From contig NZ_JASISZ010000003.1 in NCBI RefSeq assembly GCF_030063355.1, positions 1-64,000 of the forward strand: a stretch of 64,000 nucleotides of DNA. The letters run 5' to 3'. Below the pieces are notes generated by a model, which worked only from the letters and a program-made list of their open reading frames with translations, was not told the DNA's origin and made no database searches. Positions within the stretch are counted from its first letter, which is position 1. The number at the start of each line of letters is the position of its first letter. This DNA comes from Streptomyces sp. PH10-H1. GTDB lineage: Bacteria > Actinomycetota > Actinomycetes > Streptomycetales > Streptomycetaceae. A program made the position numbers and the translations under genes. Shown here piece after piece: positions 19,576-26,635 of the stretch.

Positions 19576-20385
19576 GTGAACGCTTTCGCTAACCCCGACC
19601 CTTACGGCGCCGCCGACGCCGCCGCCGCCCGCCTGCGCGAGCTCACCGGCGCCGAGACCCACGACGTCGCCCTTGTCATGGGCTCGGGCTGGGTCCCCGC
19701 CGCCGATGAGCTCGGCAGCGCCGACGCCGAATTCCCGATCACCGAGCTGCCGGGCTTCCCGCCCCCCGCCGTCGCCGGACACTCCGGCAAGGTCCGCTCG
19801 GTCACGATCAACGGCGTCCGCGCCCTCGTCTTCCTCGGCCGCAACCACCTCTACGAGGGCCGCGGCGTGGCCACCGTCGTGCACGGCGTCCGCACCGCCG
19901 TCGCCGCGGGCTGCAAGACCGTCGTCCTCACCAACGGCTGCGGCGGGCTGCGCCCGAACTTCCGCCCCGGCCAGCCGGTCCTGATCAGCGACCACATCAA
20001 CATGACGGCCACCTCGCCGATCGTCGGCGCGAACTTCGTGGACCTCACCGACCTGTACTCCCCGCGGCTGCGCGCCCTGTGCAAGGAGGTCGACCCCACC
20101 CTGGAGGAGGGCGTCTACGTACAGCTGCCCGGCCCGCACTACGAGACCCCGGCAGAGATCGGCATGGTCCGCGCCATCGGCGGCGACCTCGTCGGCATGT
20201 CCACCACCCTGGAGGCCATCGCCGCCCGCGAGGCCGGTGCCGAGGTGCTCGGCATCTCCCTCGTCACCAACCTGGCAGCAGGCATGACGGGCGCTCCGCT
20301 CAACCACGAAGAAGTCCTCGAAGCCGGCCGCGAATCCGCTACGCGCATGGGCAGCCTCCTGGGCCAGGTCCTCGGCCGCCTGTAG
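19576..20385 (+). CDS. punA: Purine nucleoside phosphorylase
   Basis: Splits purine nucleosides with phosphate to give the base and (deoxy)ribose-1-phosphate. The 269-residue protein belongs to the trimeric NP-I type: [15 protein letters not shown], phosphate-binding GHSGKVRSV and [33 protein letters not shown] and [15 protein letters not shown]. The GTG start at 19576 ([11 protein letters not shown]) gives the normal N-terminus; the frame continues upstream through the operator and would then place the palindrome inside the gene. The phosphohexomutase-family gene follows 214 bp downstream and may process the sugar product. Confidence 0.93.
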   Translation: MNAFANPDPYGAADAAAARLRELTGAETHDVALVMGSGWVPAADELGSADAEFPITELPGFPPPAVAGHSGKVRSVTINGVRALVFLGRNHLYEGRGVATVVHGVRTAVAAGCKTVVLTNGCGGLRPNFRPGQPVLISDHINMTATSPIVGANFVDLTDLYSPRLRALCKEVDPTLEEGVYVQLPGPHYETPAEIGMVRAIGGDLVGMSTTLEAIAAREAGAEVLGISLVTNLAAGMTGAPLNHEEVLEAGRESATRMGSLLGQVLGRL

Positions 20386-20599
20386 GACGGCGTCCGGCAG
20401 GCGGATTCAAACGCCGGCCGGACTGTCCGGCGCCCCAAACCGCGGGCGGGGCTGAAAACCAGTCCGCCCGGGCTGGACATCCAGCCTGCAACCGGCCTCA
20501 ACTGCGGCCGAGCAGCGAATTCCCCCCGCCGCTGGGCAGGCTTGTGGCCGACCCGGCCCGTTCCGTACGCAACCCTCCCCTCCCCGATCAGGAGCTCAC

Positions 20600-22300
20600 A
20601 TGGGAACCGACAGGACTCAGCTCACGCACGCCGCGCGCACCTGGCTGAGCGAGGATCCGGACCCGGACACCCGGGCCGAGCTGGAGGCACTCCTGACGGC
20701 GGCGGAGGCCGGCGACGCGGCGGCGGTGGCCGGTCTTGAGGACCGGTTCGCCGGGACCCTCCAGTTCGGCACGGCCGGGCTGCGCGGCGAGATCGGGGCC
20801 GGCCCGATGCGCATGAACCGTTCGGTCGTGATCCGGGCCGCAGCCGGTCTCGCGGGCTATCTGAAGGCCCAGGGACAGACCGGCGGCCTGGTCGTCATCG
20901 GCTACGACGCACGGCACAAGTCGTACGACTTCGCGCGCGACACGGCAGCCGTGATGACCGGCGCGGGCCTGCGGGCGGCGCTGCTGCCGCGTCCGCTGCC
21001 CACCCCCGTGCTCGCGTTCGCCATACGACATCTCGGCTCGGTGGCGGGGGTCATGGTGACCGCGAGCCACAATCCGCCGCAGGACAACGGCTACAAGGTG
21101 TACCTGGGCGACGGCTCCCAGATCGTGCCTCCCGCCGACACGGAGATCGCCGCGCAGATCGAGGCGATCGGCGCGCTCGCCGACGTACCCCTGACCCCGG
21201 ACGGCACGGACGGCTGGGACGTCCTCGGCGATGACGTCATCGACGCGTACCTGGAGCGCGCGGCAGGCGTAGTGGCGCCGGACGGGCCGCGCGACCTGTC
21301 CGTGGTCTACACACCGCTGCACGGCGTGGGCCGAGAGGTGCTGACGGCGGCCTTCGCGCGGGCCGGATTCCCGGCGCCGACGCCCGTCGCCGAGCAGGCG
21401 GAGCCCGACCCGGACTTCCCGACCGTGGCCTTCCCCAACCCGGAGGAGCCGGGGGCCATGGACCTGGCGTTCAAGACCGCGCGGTCGATCGGCCCCGACA
21501 TCGTGATCGCCAACGACCCGGACGCCGACCGCTGCGCCGTCGCCGTCCCGGACCGTTCCTCGGCGTCCGGCTGGCGGATGCTGCGCGGCGACGAGGTCGG
21601 CGCGCTGCTCGCCGTCCACCTGGTGCACAAGCACGCGGCCGGCACGTTCGCCGCCTCCATCGTGTCGTCCTCGCTCCTCTCGAAGATCGCCGCCGCTGCC
21701 GGGCTGCCCTACGAGGACACCCTCACCGGCTTCAAGTGGATCGCCCGTGTGGAGGGCCTGCGCTACGGCTACGAGGAGGCGCTGGGCTACTGCGTCGACC
21801 CCGGCGGCGTACGCGACAAGGACGGCATCACCGCCGCCCTGATGATCGCCGAGCTGGCCGCGAGCCTGAAGGAGACCCGCCGCACCCTCGACGACCTGCT
21901 GGACGACCTCGCCCTGGAACACGGCCTGCACGCCACCGACCAGCTCTCGGCGCGGGTCGCCGACCTCTCGCTGATCGGCGACGCCATGACGCGGCTGCGC
22001 GAGAAGACCCCGACGGTCCTCGCGGGACTCGACGTCGTCTCCGCCGAGGACCTCGCCGAAGGCACCGAGCAGCTCCCGCCCACGGACGGGCTGCGCTACT
22101 CGCTGGCGGGCGACGCGGCGTCCGGTGTCGAGTCCGCGCGGGTGATCGTGCGCCCGAGCGGCACCGAGCCCAAGCTGAAGTGCTACCTGGAGGTCGTCGT
22201 CCCCGTCACCTCCGCCAACACCCTCACCGGCGCCCGTGCCACGGCGGACGCGGTGCTCGCCGCCCTCAAGACGGACCTGGCGGCGGCGGCCGGGATCTGA
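20600..22300 (+). CDS. Phosphohexomutase-family enzyme (PGM2/phosphopentomutase-like)
   Basis: A 566-residue alpha-D-phosphohexomutase. The catalytic phosphoserine loop is VTASHNPPQDNGYKVY, the Mg site is NDPDADRCAV, the sugar loop is GDEVGAL and later GFKWIARVEG, and the phosphate-binding loop is RPSGTEPKLK. The long form with N-terminal extension (RTWLSEDPDPDTRAELEAL, FGTAGLRGEIGAGP) is the group that includes human PGM2, which prefers ribose- and deoxyribose-1-phosphate. Annotation pipelines call it phosphomannomutase. Its place between punA and deoC, with no deoB visible in the window, suggests phosphopentomutase activity; this is inference. The IS200 region starts a few bases past its stop. 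Confidence 0.88.
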   Translation: MGTDRTQLTHAARTWLSEDPDPDTRAELEALLTAAEAGDAAAVAGLEDRFAGTLQFGTAGLRGEIGAGPMRMNRSVVIRAAAGLAGYLKAQGQTGGLVVIGYDARHKSYDFARDTAAVMTGAGLRAALLPRPLPTPVLAFAIRHLGSVAGVMVTASHNPPQDNGYKVYLGDGSQIVPPADTEIAAQIEAIGALADVPLTPDGTDGWDVLGDDVIDAYLERAAGVVAPDGPRDLSVVYTPLHGVGREVLTAAFARAGFPAPTPVAEQAEPDPDFPTVAFPNPEEPGAMDLAFKTARSIGPDIVIANDPDADRCAVAVPDRSSASGWRMLRGDEVGALLAVHLVHKHAAGTFAASIVSSSLLSKIAAAAGLPYEDTLTGFKWIARVEGLRYGYEEALGYCVDPGGVRDKDGITAALMIAELAASLKETRRTLDDLLDDLALEHGLHATDQLSARVADLSLIGDAMTRLREKTPTVLAGLDVVSAEDLAEGTEQLPPTDGLRYSLAGDAASGVESARVIVRPSGTEPKLKCYLEVVVPVTSANTLTGARATADAVLAALKTDLAAAAGI

Positions 22301-22303
22301 CGC

Positions 22304-22321
22304 CTGATCCTGCTCGACGAC
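22304..22321 (+). pseudogene. Possible 18-bp left remnant of a GntR gene
   Basis: The bases just after the mutase stop read CTG ATC CTG CTC GAC GAC, giving L-I-L-L-D-D. The intact GntR paralogue at 23746 has RLMLLDDEP just before its SYYP block, and the truncated gene right of the IS resumes at that SYYP block. Six residues are little evidence, but their order fits. Confidence 0.35.
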
Positions 22322-22339
22322 ATCCCTTTGACATCCTCT

Positions 22340-22355
22340 CCGCCCTAAAGGGCGG
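22340..22355. repeat. Left subterminal hairpin of the IS200/IS605 element
   Basis: CCGCCC-TAAA-GGGCGG. Read on the minus strand, the TAG stop of tnpB lies inside the hairpin, as is common where the guide RNA of TnpB overlaps the right end of such elements. Confidence 0.8.
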
Positions 22356-22876
22356 TGATTCCCTCCGTGCCGCGCACGGATGGCGCGGTGTTTGGGTGGG
22401 TTCGTGCTTCATCGCGCTGTGTCGGAACAGGTTCCGGTCTTACCTGTGCTCCACGGGCGTTTTGGGTCTCCGCCTGTCCGGCGGCGGCCTTGGATCCTTC
22501 GGTTCGGATGTTGCGGGCCGCGTTCACGTCCCGGTCGTGGACGGTGCCGCATTCCTGGCACGTCCATTCGCGGACGTTCAGGGGCTTGGGGCCGTCCCTG
22601 AACCCGCAGGTCGGTTTCCAGATCCCGAAGGGACTGTTGCCGGACCACGGACGACACTTCACCGAGCCAAGCACGCTCGGGAGTCTTCTTGCTCGCGGTC
22701 AGCCGCTTGGACAGCCCGGCTGCGGTGACGAACGGCAACTCCTCCGCACGGGCGTCCTCACGGATGCGAAGCGCATCGTTGAAAACGACCCGGGCACATC
22801 CGGACGCGCGGGCCAGCGACGAACGCTGACCTGCGGTCGGGTATATCCGGAACGAGTACCGGAGCTGCATACCCAT
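22345..22876 (-). pseudogene. tnpB: tnpB remnant with central deletion and frameshift
   Basis: The N-terminal frame from 22876 reads MGMQLRYSFRIYPTAGQR to [13 protein letters not shown] (about 87 residues). Near 22606-22618 it must switch frame to continue [21 protein letters not shown] and [11 protein letters not shown], the last zinc-finger pair and RuvC-III motif of TnpB, ending GTEGITAL. A complete TnpB has roughly 380 residues, so more than 200 central residues with RuvC-I and RuvC-II are gone. No RNA-guided nuclease can be made. The 3' part that would supply the omega RNA remains. Confidence 0.88.
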
Positions 22877-22896
22877 GATCGTACTACAGTTGGCTT

Positions 22897-23328
22897 ATGT
22901 CACCACGGTGGAATCCAAATCCCGATGTACGCACTGGACGCCACGTCGTCTACAACCTGCATGTCCACTTGGTTTTCGTCACCAAGTACCGACGCAAGGC
23001 GTTCACCGACGCCATGCTGACCAGATGCGAGGAGATCATGCGGGAGGTCTGCGCCGACTTCGAAGCCGAGCTGAAGCAGTTCAACGGCGAACAGGACCAC
23101 ATCCACCTACTGGTGCACTACCCGCCCAAGGTCCAGCTCTCCAAGCTCGTCAACTCCCTCAAGGGCGTCAGCTCACGACGCCTGCGCCAGGAGTACGACA
23201 GCCACGTCCGCCGGTACCTGTGGGGCGGACACTTCTGGTCCGGGTCCTACTTCGCCGGGTCCTGCGGCGGCGCACCGCTCACCGTCGTCCGCCAGTACAT
23301 CGAGAACCAGCAACGCCCAACATCCTGA
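22897..23328 (+). CDS. tnpA: IS200/IS605 transposase TnpA (Y1 HUH)
   Basis: A 143-residue single-strand transposase. The HUH metal motif is at H68-I-H70 (EQDHIHLLVHYPP) and the catalytic tyrosine is Y134 in RQYIENQQ. The length is normal and the frame intact, so it may be active. The start at 22897 is 20 bp from the divergent tnpB start. Base composition is less GC-biased than in the flanking genes. Because both hairpin ends remain, the element could still move without TnpB, which TnpA does not need. Confidence 0.92.
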   Translation: MSPRWNPNPDVRTGRHVVYNLHVHLVFVTKYRRKAFTDAMLTRCEEIMREVCADFEAELKQFNGEQDHIHLLVHYPPKVQLSKLVNSLKGVSSRRLRQEYDSHVRRYLWGGHFWSGSYFAGSCGGAPLTVVRQYIENQQRPTS

Positions 23329-23394
23329 CCGTTACCCCGGAGGCACACGGAACTCCGGCGCCTCGCGCCTCCAGGCCAAGGATGCGCTTCACCC

Positions 23395-23410
23395 CCGCCC
23401 CAAAGGGCGG
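23395..23410. repeat. Right subterminal hairpin of the IS200/IS605 element
   Basis: CCGCCC-CAAA-GGGCGG, the same stem as at 22340 with one base different in the loop. It lies 67 bp past the tnpA stop. Confidence 0.8.
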
Positions 23411-23424
23411 AGCACCGCGCAAGA

Positions 23425-23742
23425 TCAGAGGTAGAACCCGCCGACTCGTACTACCCGGCCGGTATCGCGGCCGGCACCAGGCTCGCCGAGCCGAAGAAGG
23501 TGCCTGGAGGAGCGGTCACGCTGCTCGCCCGGCTCGGCTACATGGCGGGGCGCGTCGAGGAGGCGGTCATCGCGCGCATGCCGACCGCAGCCGAACGGGA
23601 GGCGCTTCAACTCGACGACCGGGAGCCGGTGATGCTTCTGTCGCGGCTTATCCTCTCCGGTGACGGTGAACCGATGGAGGCCTGCGTGATGACCATGACC
23701 GCAAGCGATCGGGTGCTGCGCTACCGGCTTCGGCTCGGCTGA
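23425..23742 (+). pseudogene. GntR-family regulator, 3' fragment (UTRA domain)
   Basis: The frame to the right of the IS reads SEVEPADSYYPAGIAAGTRL, then the rest of a UTRA effector domain (VTLLARLGYMAGRVEEAV, REPVMLLSRLILSGDGEPMEACVMTM, SDRVLRYRLRLG). It matches the same part of the intact paralogue that begins four bases after its stop. The DNA-binding half is absent: the IS lies where it should be and the mutase gene ends directly left of the IS. A GTG at 23500 could start an 80-residue piece, but that would lack any DNA-binding domain. Confidence 0.8.
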
Positions 23743-23745
23743 CGC

Positions 23746-24507
23746 ATGCCCCGCTGGAGTGACCCCCGGCCCGCCCACCAGCAGATCGCCGCACAACTGC
23801 GCGACCGGATCATGGCGGGCCGCTTGGAGCCGGGCAGCAAGCTGCCCTCGACCCAGCAGCTCATGGAGGAGTTCAGCGTCGTCGGCACCACTGTGCAGAA
23901 GGCGCTCCAGGTCCTGAAGGCCGAGGGCTTCGCCGTGGGGCACCCCGGCAAGGGGGTCTTCGTCCGTGAGCAGCCGAACCACACCATCGTCCCGGCCTCG
24001 TACATGCCGCCGTCGGAACGTGGCGCGCCCGATCGCTGGATGGAGCAGGCGGCAGCGCGGTCGCGGACCGGTGCGACCCGGATCCTCGACGTCGCCGAGG
24101 TCCCGGCGCCGCGTGATGTCGCGCGGGCCCTCGGGCTGCCGGACGGCGGCATCGCCGTACTCCGGTCCCGGCTCATGCTGCTCGATGACGAACCCGCCGA
24201 GCTCGTGCACTCGTACTACCCGGTCGAGCTGGCCCGCGGGACGCGTCTCACCGACCGCCGACGCGTCCGCGGCGGATCACCGACGCTCCTCGCCGAGCTG
24301 GGCTACCCGCCCCGGGAGTTCGTCGACCGAGTCTCCGCGCGTCCCCCGACCACCGAAGAATTCACCGCTCTGGAGCTGCCTGCCGAGGTGTGTGTACTGC
24401 GGACCTTCCGGGTCGTCTACTCCGATGAGGCCCGCCCCATCGAGGTCTCCGTGATGGTGAAGGCGGGGCACCTCTACGAACTCGAATACCGCTTGTCCGC
24501 GACCTGA
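23746..24507 (+). CDS. GntR/HutC-family transcriptional regulator
   Basis: A 253-residue regulator. Residues 1-75 form a winged helix (HQQIAAQLRDRIMAGRLEPGSKLPSTQQLMEEF, then TVQKALQVLKAEGFAVGHPGKGVFV). Residues 90-250 form a UTRA small-molecule domain (SRLMLLDDEPAELVHSYYP, GSPTLLAELGYPP, RTFRVVYSDEARPIEVSVMV). Proteins of this class sense sugars, amino acids or other small metabolites. It begins right after the stop of the truncated paralogue, so the two were a tandem pair before the IS entered. Its targets cannot be read from the sequence. Confidence 0.9.
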   Translation: MPRWSDPRPAHQQIAAQLRDRIMAGRLEPGSKLPSTQQLMEEFSVVGTTVQKALQVLKAEGFAVGHPGKGVFVREQPNHTIVPASYMPPSERGAPDRWMEQAAARSRTGATRILDVAEVPAPRDVARALGLPDGGIAVLRSRLMLLDDEPAELVHSYYPVELARGTRLTDRRRVRGGSPTLLAELGYPPREFVDRVSARPPTTEEFTALELPAEVCVLRTFRVVYSDEARPIEVSVMVKAGHLYELEYRLSAT

Positions 24508-24557
24508 CGCGGCCGACGGGCCGGGGGCCCAGCGGGCTCGGATGGGCTCGGATGGGC

Positions 24558-25199
24558 TCAGCCGATGGCGATCAGGACGGCGAGGACGATCACTCCGGTC
24601 ACGATCGGGGCGATGACCTCGTAGGCCCAGCGGACGCTGACCTCGCCCTGTGCGCCTGGCCTGGTGGCGTTGGTTTCCGCGAGTTCGCGCAGCTCGTCGA
24701 CGACCTGGTCGGACCAGGCGCGCACCGGTCCGTCCTGGGCGCCGGTTCCGGAATACTTCCGGGAGGTCTCCGTCGCCGAGCGGGCCGCCTGCCGGGCGAC
24801 CCGCTTGCGGGCCCGCAGGGACACGGGGACCGCCCACATCTGGTACTGGTTGCCACCTGCGAAGACCTCGGTCGAGTAGCCCGCCCGCAGGTGCTCCACC
24901 GCCGCCCACGGCACGGTGATCGTCCGGAACGGATTGCGGATCCGCAGCCGGTCCTCGCCCGCGTAGACGGCGGGCCGGATGGTGAAGGCCGCCAGCAGCG
25001 GCAGGGCCGCCAGCAGTCCGGCGAGCGTCAGCCACGGGGTGCGTCCCGAGCCTCTCAGCACCGCGTCGCCGCCGAGCCACAGGGAGAGTGCCAGCAGCAG
25101 CACACCGGTGACGATGCCGGCCATCGACCGGTAGGAGCGGTCGTCGTACTTCGGCCGGTCGGGCTGCGGGGTCGGCGCGGGATTGTCGGAACTCGTCAT
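24558..25199 (-). CDS. PH-domain membrane protein
   Basis: A 213-residue membrane protein. Two helices near residues 25-45 and 53-72 are followed by a bacterial PH-like segment (AGEDRLRIRNPFRTITVPWAAVEHLRAGYSTEVFAGGNQYQMWAVPVSL), a charged region and a C-terminal helix (VIAPIVTGVIVLAVLIAIG). The start at 25199 (MTSSDNPAPTPQ) gives the usual Pro-rich cytosolic N-terminus. It diverges from deoC across about 400 bp. Conserved in Streptomyces as far as I recall; role unknown. Confidence 0.8.
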   Translation of the reverse strand: MTSSDNPAPTPQPDRPKYDDRSYRSMAGIVTGVLLLALSLWLGGDAVLRGSGRTPWLTLAGLLAALPLLAAFTIRPAVYAGEDRLRIRNPFRTITVPWAAVEHLRAGYSTEVFAGGNQYQMWAVPVSLRARKRVARQAARSATETSRKYSGTGAQDGPVRAWSDQVVDELRELAETNATRPGAQGEVSVRWAYEVIAPIVTGVIVLAVLIAIG

Positions 25200-25264
25200 A
25201 AGGCCCGATTCTGCCTGACGGGCGCCCCGCGCCAGGTCGCGCACACATTGCGGTACGGCATCGG

Positions 25265-25370
25265 GTGGCGGACCCGCCCCTCCGTACCCGCCCTCCCGCG
25301 CGTACCCGCCCCTCCACACCCACCCTCCGCGCCTACCCGCCCCTCCGTCCCACCCGTCGCGCGGCGGAGA
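25265..25370. repeat. Imperfect C-rich direct repeats upstream of deoC
   Basis: Units of the type TACCCGCCCCTCC recur with spacers in the stretch between the PH-domain gene and deoC. No gene is seen here; with the palindrome at 25396 it fills most of the 408-bp gap. Confidence 0.6.
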
Positions 25371-25395
25371 GCGGACGGAGGGGGACGGGCGCGCA

Positions 25396-25478
25396 GGGGT
25401 GGGGGTCCGAAATGCTGCCGAGCCAAGCTATTTGTGGGCCGCCAGGCCCGTAAATAGTCGATTTCGGACCCCTGCCCC
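25396..25478 (+). repeat. Nested palindrome family, copy B
   Basis: The outer stem pairs 25396-25413 with 25461-25478 (18 bp, two wobbles). The inner stem pairs 25428-25440 with 25445-25457 around GCCA. Compared with copy C it carries a five-base insertion (about 25423-25427) on the left side, and its outer stem has a C-G pair where copy C has T-A. Confidence 0.88.
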
Positions 25479-25571
25479 GGAGCGACCGGCCCCCGGCCCA
25501 CCACCCACCCACACCTCCCCGCCGACGGCACGCGCCGAGCGCCCGGCGGCGAACGAATACCCGGGGTGGTG

Positions 25572-25601
25572 GTGACAGGCCGCTACGCGCGTAGATATGC
25601 T
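25572..25601 (+). promoter_or_regulatory. deoC promoter with nucleoside operator in the spacer
   Basis: A -35-like GTGACA (25572-25577) and a -10-like TATGCT (25596-25601) are 18 bp apart. The perfect palindrome CTACGCGCGTAG at 25583-25594 fills the spacer, so a bound repressor would block polymerase. Transcription would start near 25608, at the GTG, giving a leaderless message. Confidence 0.65.
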
Positions 25602-25607
25602 GATGTG

Positions 25608-26630
25608 GTGACCATGCCCACTGTTCCCGCTTTCGGCCCAGAAGCCGCGGCCCGGCTGGCGACGATGGCGGACGTGACCGCCTCGGACACCGCGCTCCGC
25701 CGCTTCCTGCACGGACTGCCCGGTGTCGATGCCGTCGGCCTCGAAGCCCGTGCCGCGACTCTCGGCACCCGATCGATCAAGACGACGGCGAAGTCCTACG
25801 CCATCGACCTGTCGATCTCCATGATCGATCTGACCACGCTCGAAGGCGCGGACACCCCCGGCAAAGTCCGGGCGCTGTGCGCCAAGGGCATCCATCCGGA
25901 TCCCACCGACCGCACGACCCCCAAGGTCGCCGCGATCTGTGTCTATCCGGACATGGTGAAGACCGCCAAGGAGGCACTGCACGGATCCGGCATCAATGTC
26001 GCGTCCGTCGCCACCGCCTTCCCTGCCGGCCGCACCGCGATGCCCGTGAAGCTCGCCGACACCGCCGACGCGGTGGCCGCGGGCGCGGACGAGATCGACA
26101 TGGTCATCGACCGCGGCGCCTTCCTCTCCGGCCGCTACATGCAGGTCTTCGAGGAGATCAGGGCCGTCAAGGCGGCCTGCGTCCGTCCAGGGGGCACCTC
26201 CCCGGAGGCTGGGGGAGGCAGCGCCGCCCACCTCAAGGTGATCTTCGAGAACGGCGAGCTGGCGACGTACGACAACATCCGCCGCTGCTCCTGGCTCGCG
26301 ATGCTCGCGGGCGCCGACTTCATCAAGACGTCCACCGGCAAGGTCGCGGTGAACGCCACCCCGCCCAACACCCTCCTCATGCTGGAGGCCGTGCGCGACT
26401 TCCGCGAGGCGGTCGGTGTGCAGGTCGGCGTGAAGCCGGCCGGCGGCATCCGCACCACCAAGGACGCCATCAAGTACCTCGTGATGGTCAATGAGACGCT
26501 CGGCGAGGAGTGGCTGTCCCCCCACTGGTTCCGGTTCGGAGCCTCCAGCCTGCTCAACGATCTGCTGATGCAGCGTCAGAAGATCAGCACCGGCCGCTAC
26601 TCCGGTCCCGACTACGTGACGGTGGACTGA
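25608..26630 (+). CDS. deoC: Deoxyribose-phosphate aldolase
   Basis: Cleaves 2-deoxyribose-5-phosphate into acetaldehyde and glyceraldehyde-3-phosphate. The protein has 340 residues from the GTG at 25608 (25605 and ATG 25614 are alternatives). Family blocks: SIDLTTLEGADTPGKV-type start, AAICVYPDMV, VATAFPAG, DEIDMVIDRGAFLSG, the Schiff-base lysine in ADFIKTSTGK and VKPAGGIRT. Between AVKAAC and AHLKVIFENGE is an unusual insertion (VRPGGTSPEAGGGSA) encoded by a palindromic DNA element. It is directly followed by aldehyde dehydrogenase genes (5-bp gap). A nucleoside-regulon operator lies in its promoter. Confidence 0.92.
   Translation: MTMPTVPAFGPEAAARLATMADVTASDTALRRFLHGLPGVDAVGLEARAATLGTRSIKTTAKSYAIDLSISMIDLTTLEGADTPGKVRALCAKGIHPDPTDRTTPKVAAICVYPDMVKTAKEALHGSGINVASVATAFPAGRTAMPVKLADTADAVAAGADEIDMVIDRGAFLSGRYMQVFEEIRAVKAACVRPGGTSPEAGGGSAAHLKVIFENGELATYDNIRRCSWLAMLAGADFIKTSTGKVAVNATPPNTLLMLEAVRDFREAVGVQVGVKPAGGIRTTKDAIKYLVMVNETLGEEWLSPHWFRFGASSLLNDLLMQRQKISTGRYSGPDYVTVD
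26187..26218. repeat. Palindromic mini-element inserted in frame in deoC
   Basis: CCTCCCC pairs with GGGGAGG around GGAGGCTG inside a G/C-rich block. It encodes about 13-15 residues that interrupt a conserved region of DeoC. I recall similar G5-CACCTCCC...GGGGGAG blocks in many Streptomyces genomes, but could not search for them. Confidence 0.6.
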
Positions 26631-26635
26631 CCGAC

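Larger units (their letters stand above)
22322..23415. mobile_element. IS200/IS605-family element, about 1.1 kb
   Basis: Contains divergent tnpA (plus) and a deleted tnpB (minus), the arrangement of the IS605 group. Each end carries the same subterminal hairpin, stem CCGCCC/GGGCGG, with loop TAAA on the left and CAAA on the right. Such hairpins are what TnpA binds in this family, which has no inverted repeats and makes no target duplication. Exact cleavage points are not determined, so the outer limits are approximate to about 15 bp. The element interrupts a GntR-family gene. Confidence 0.8.
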
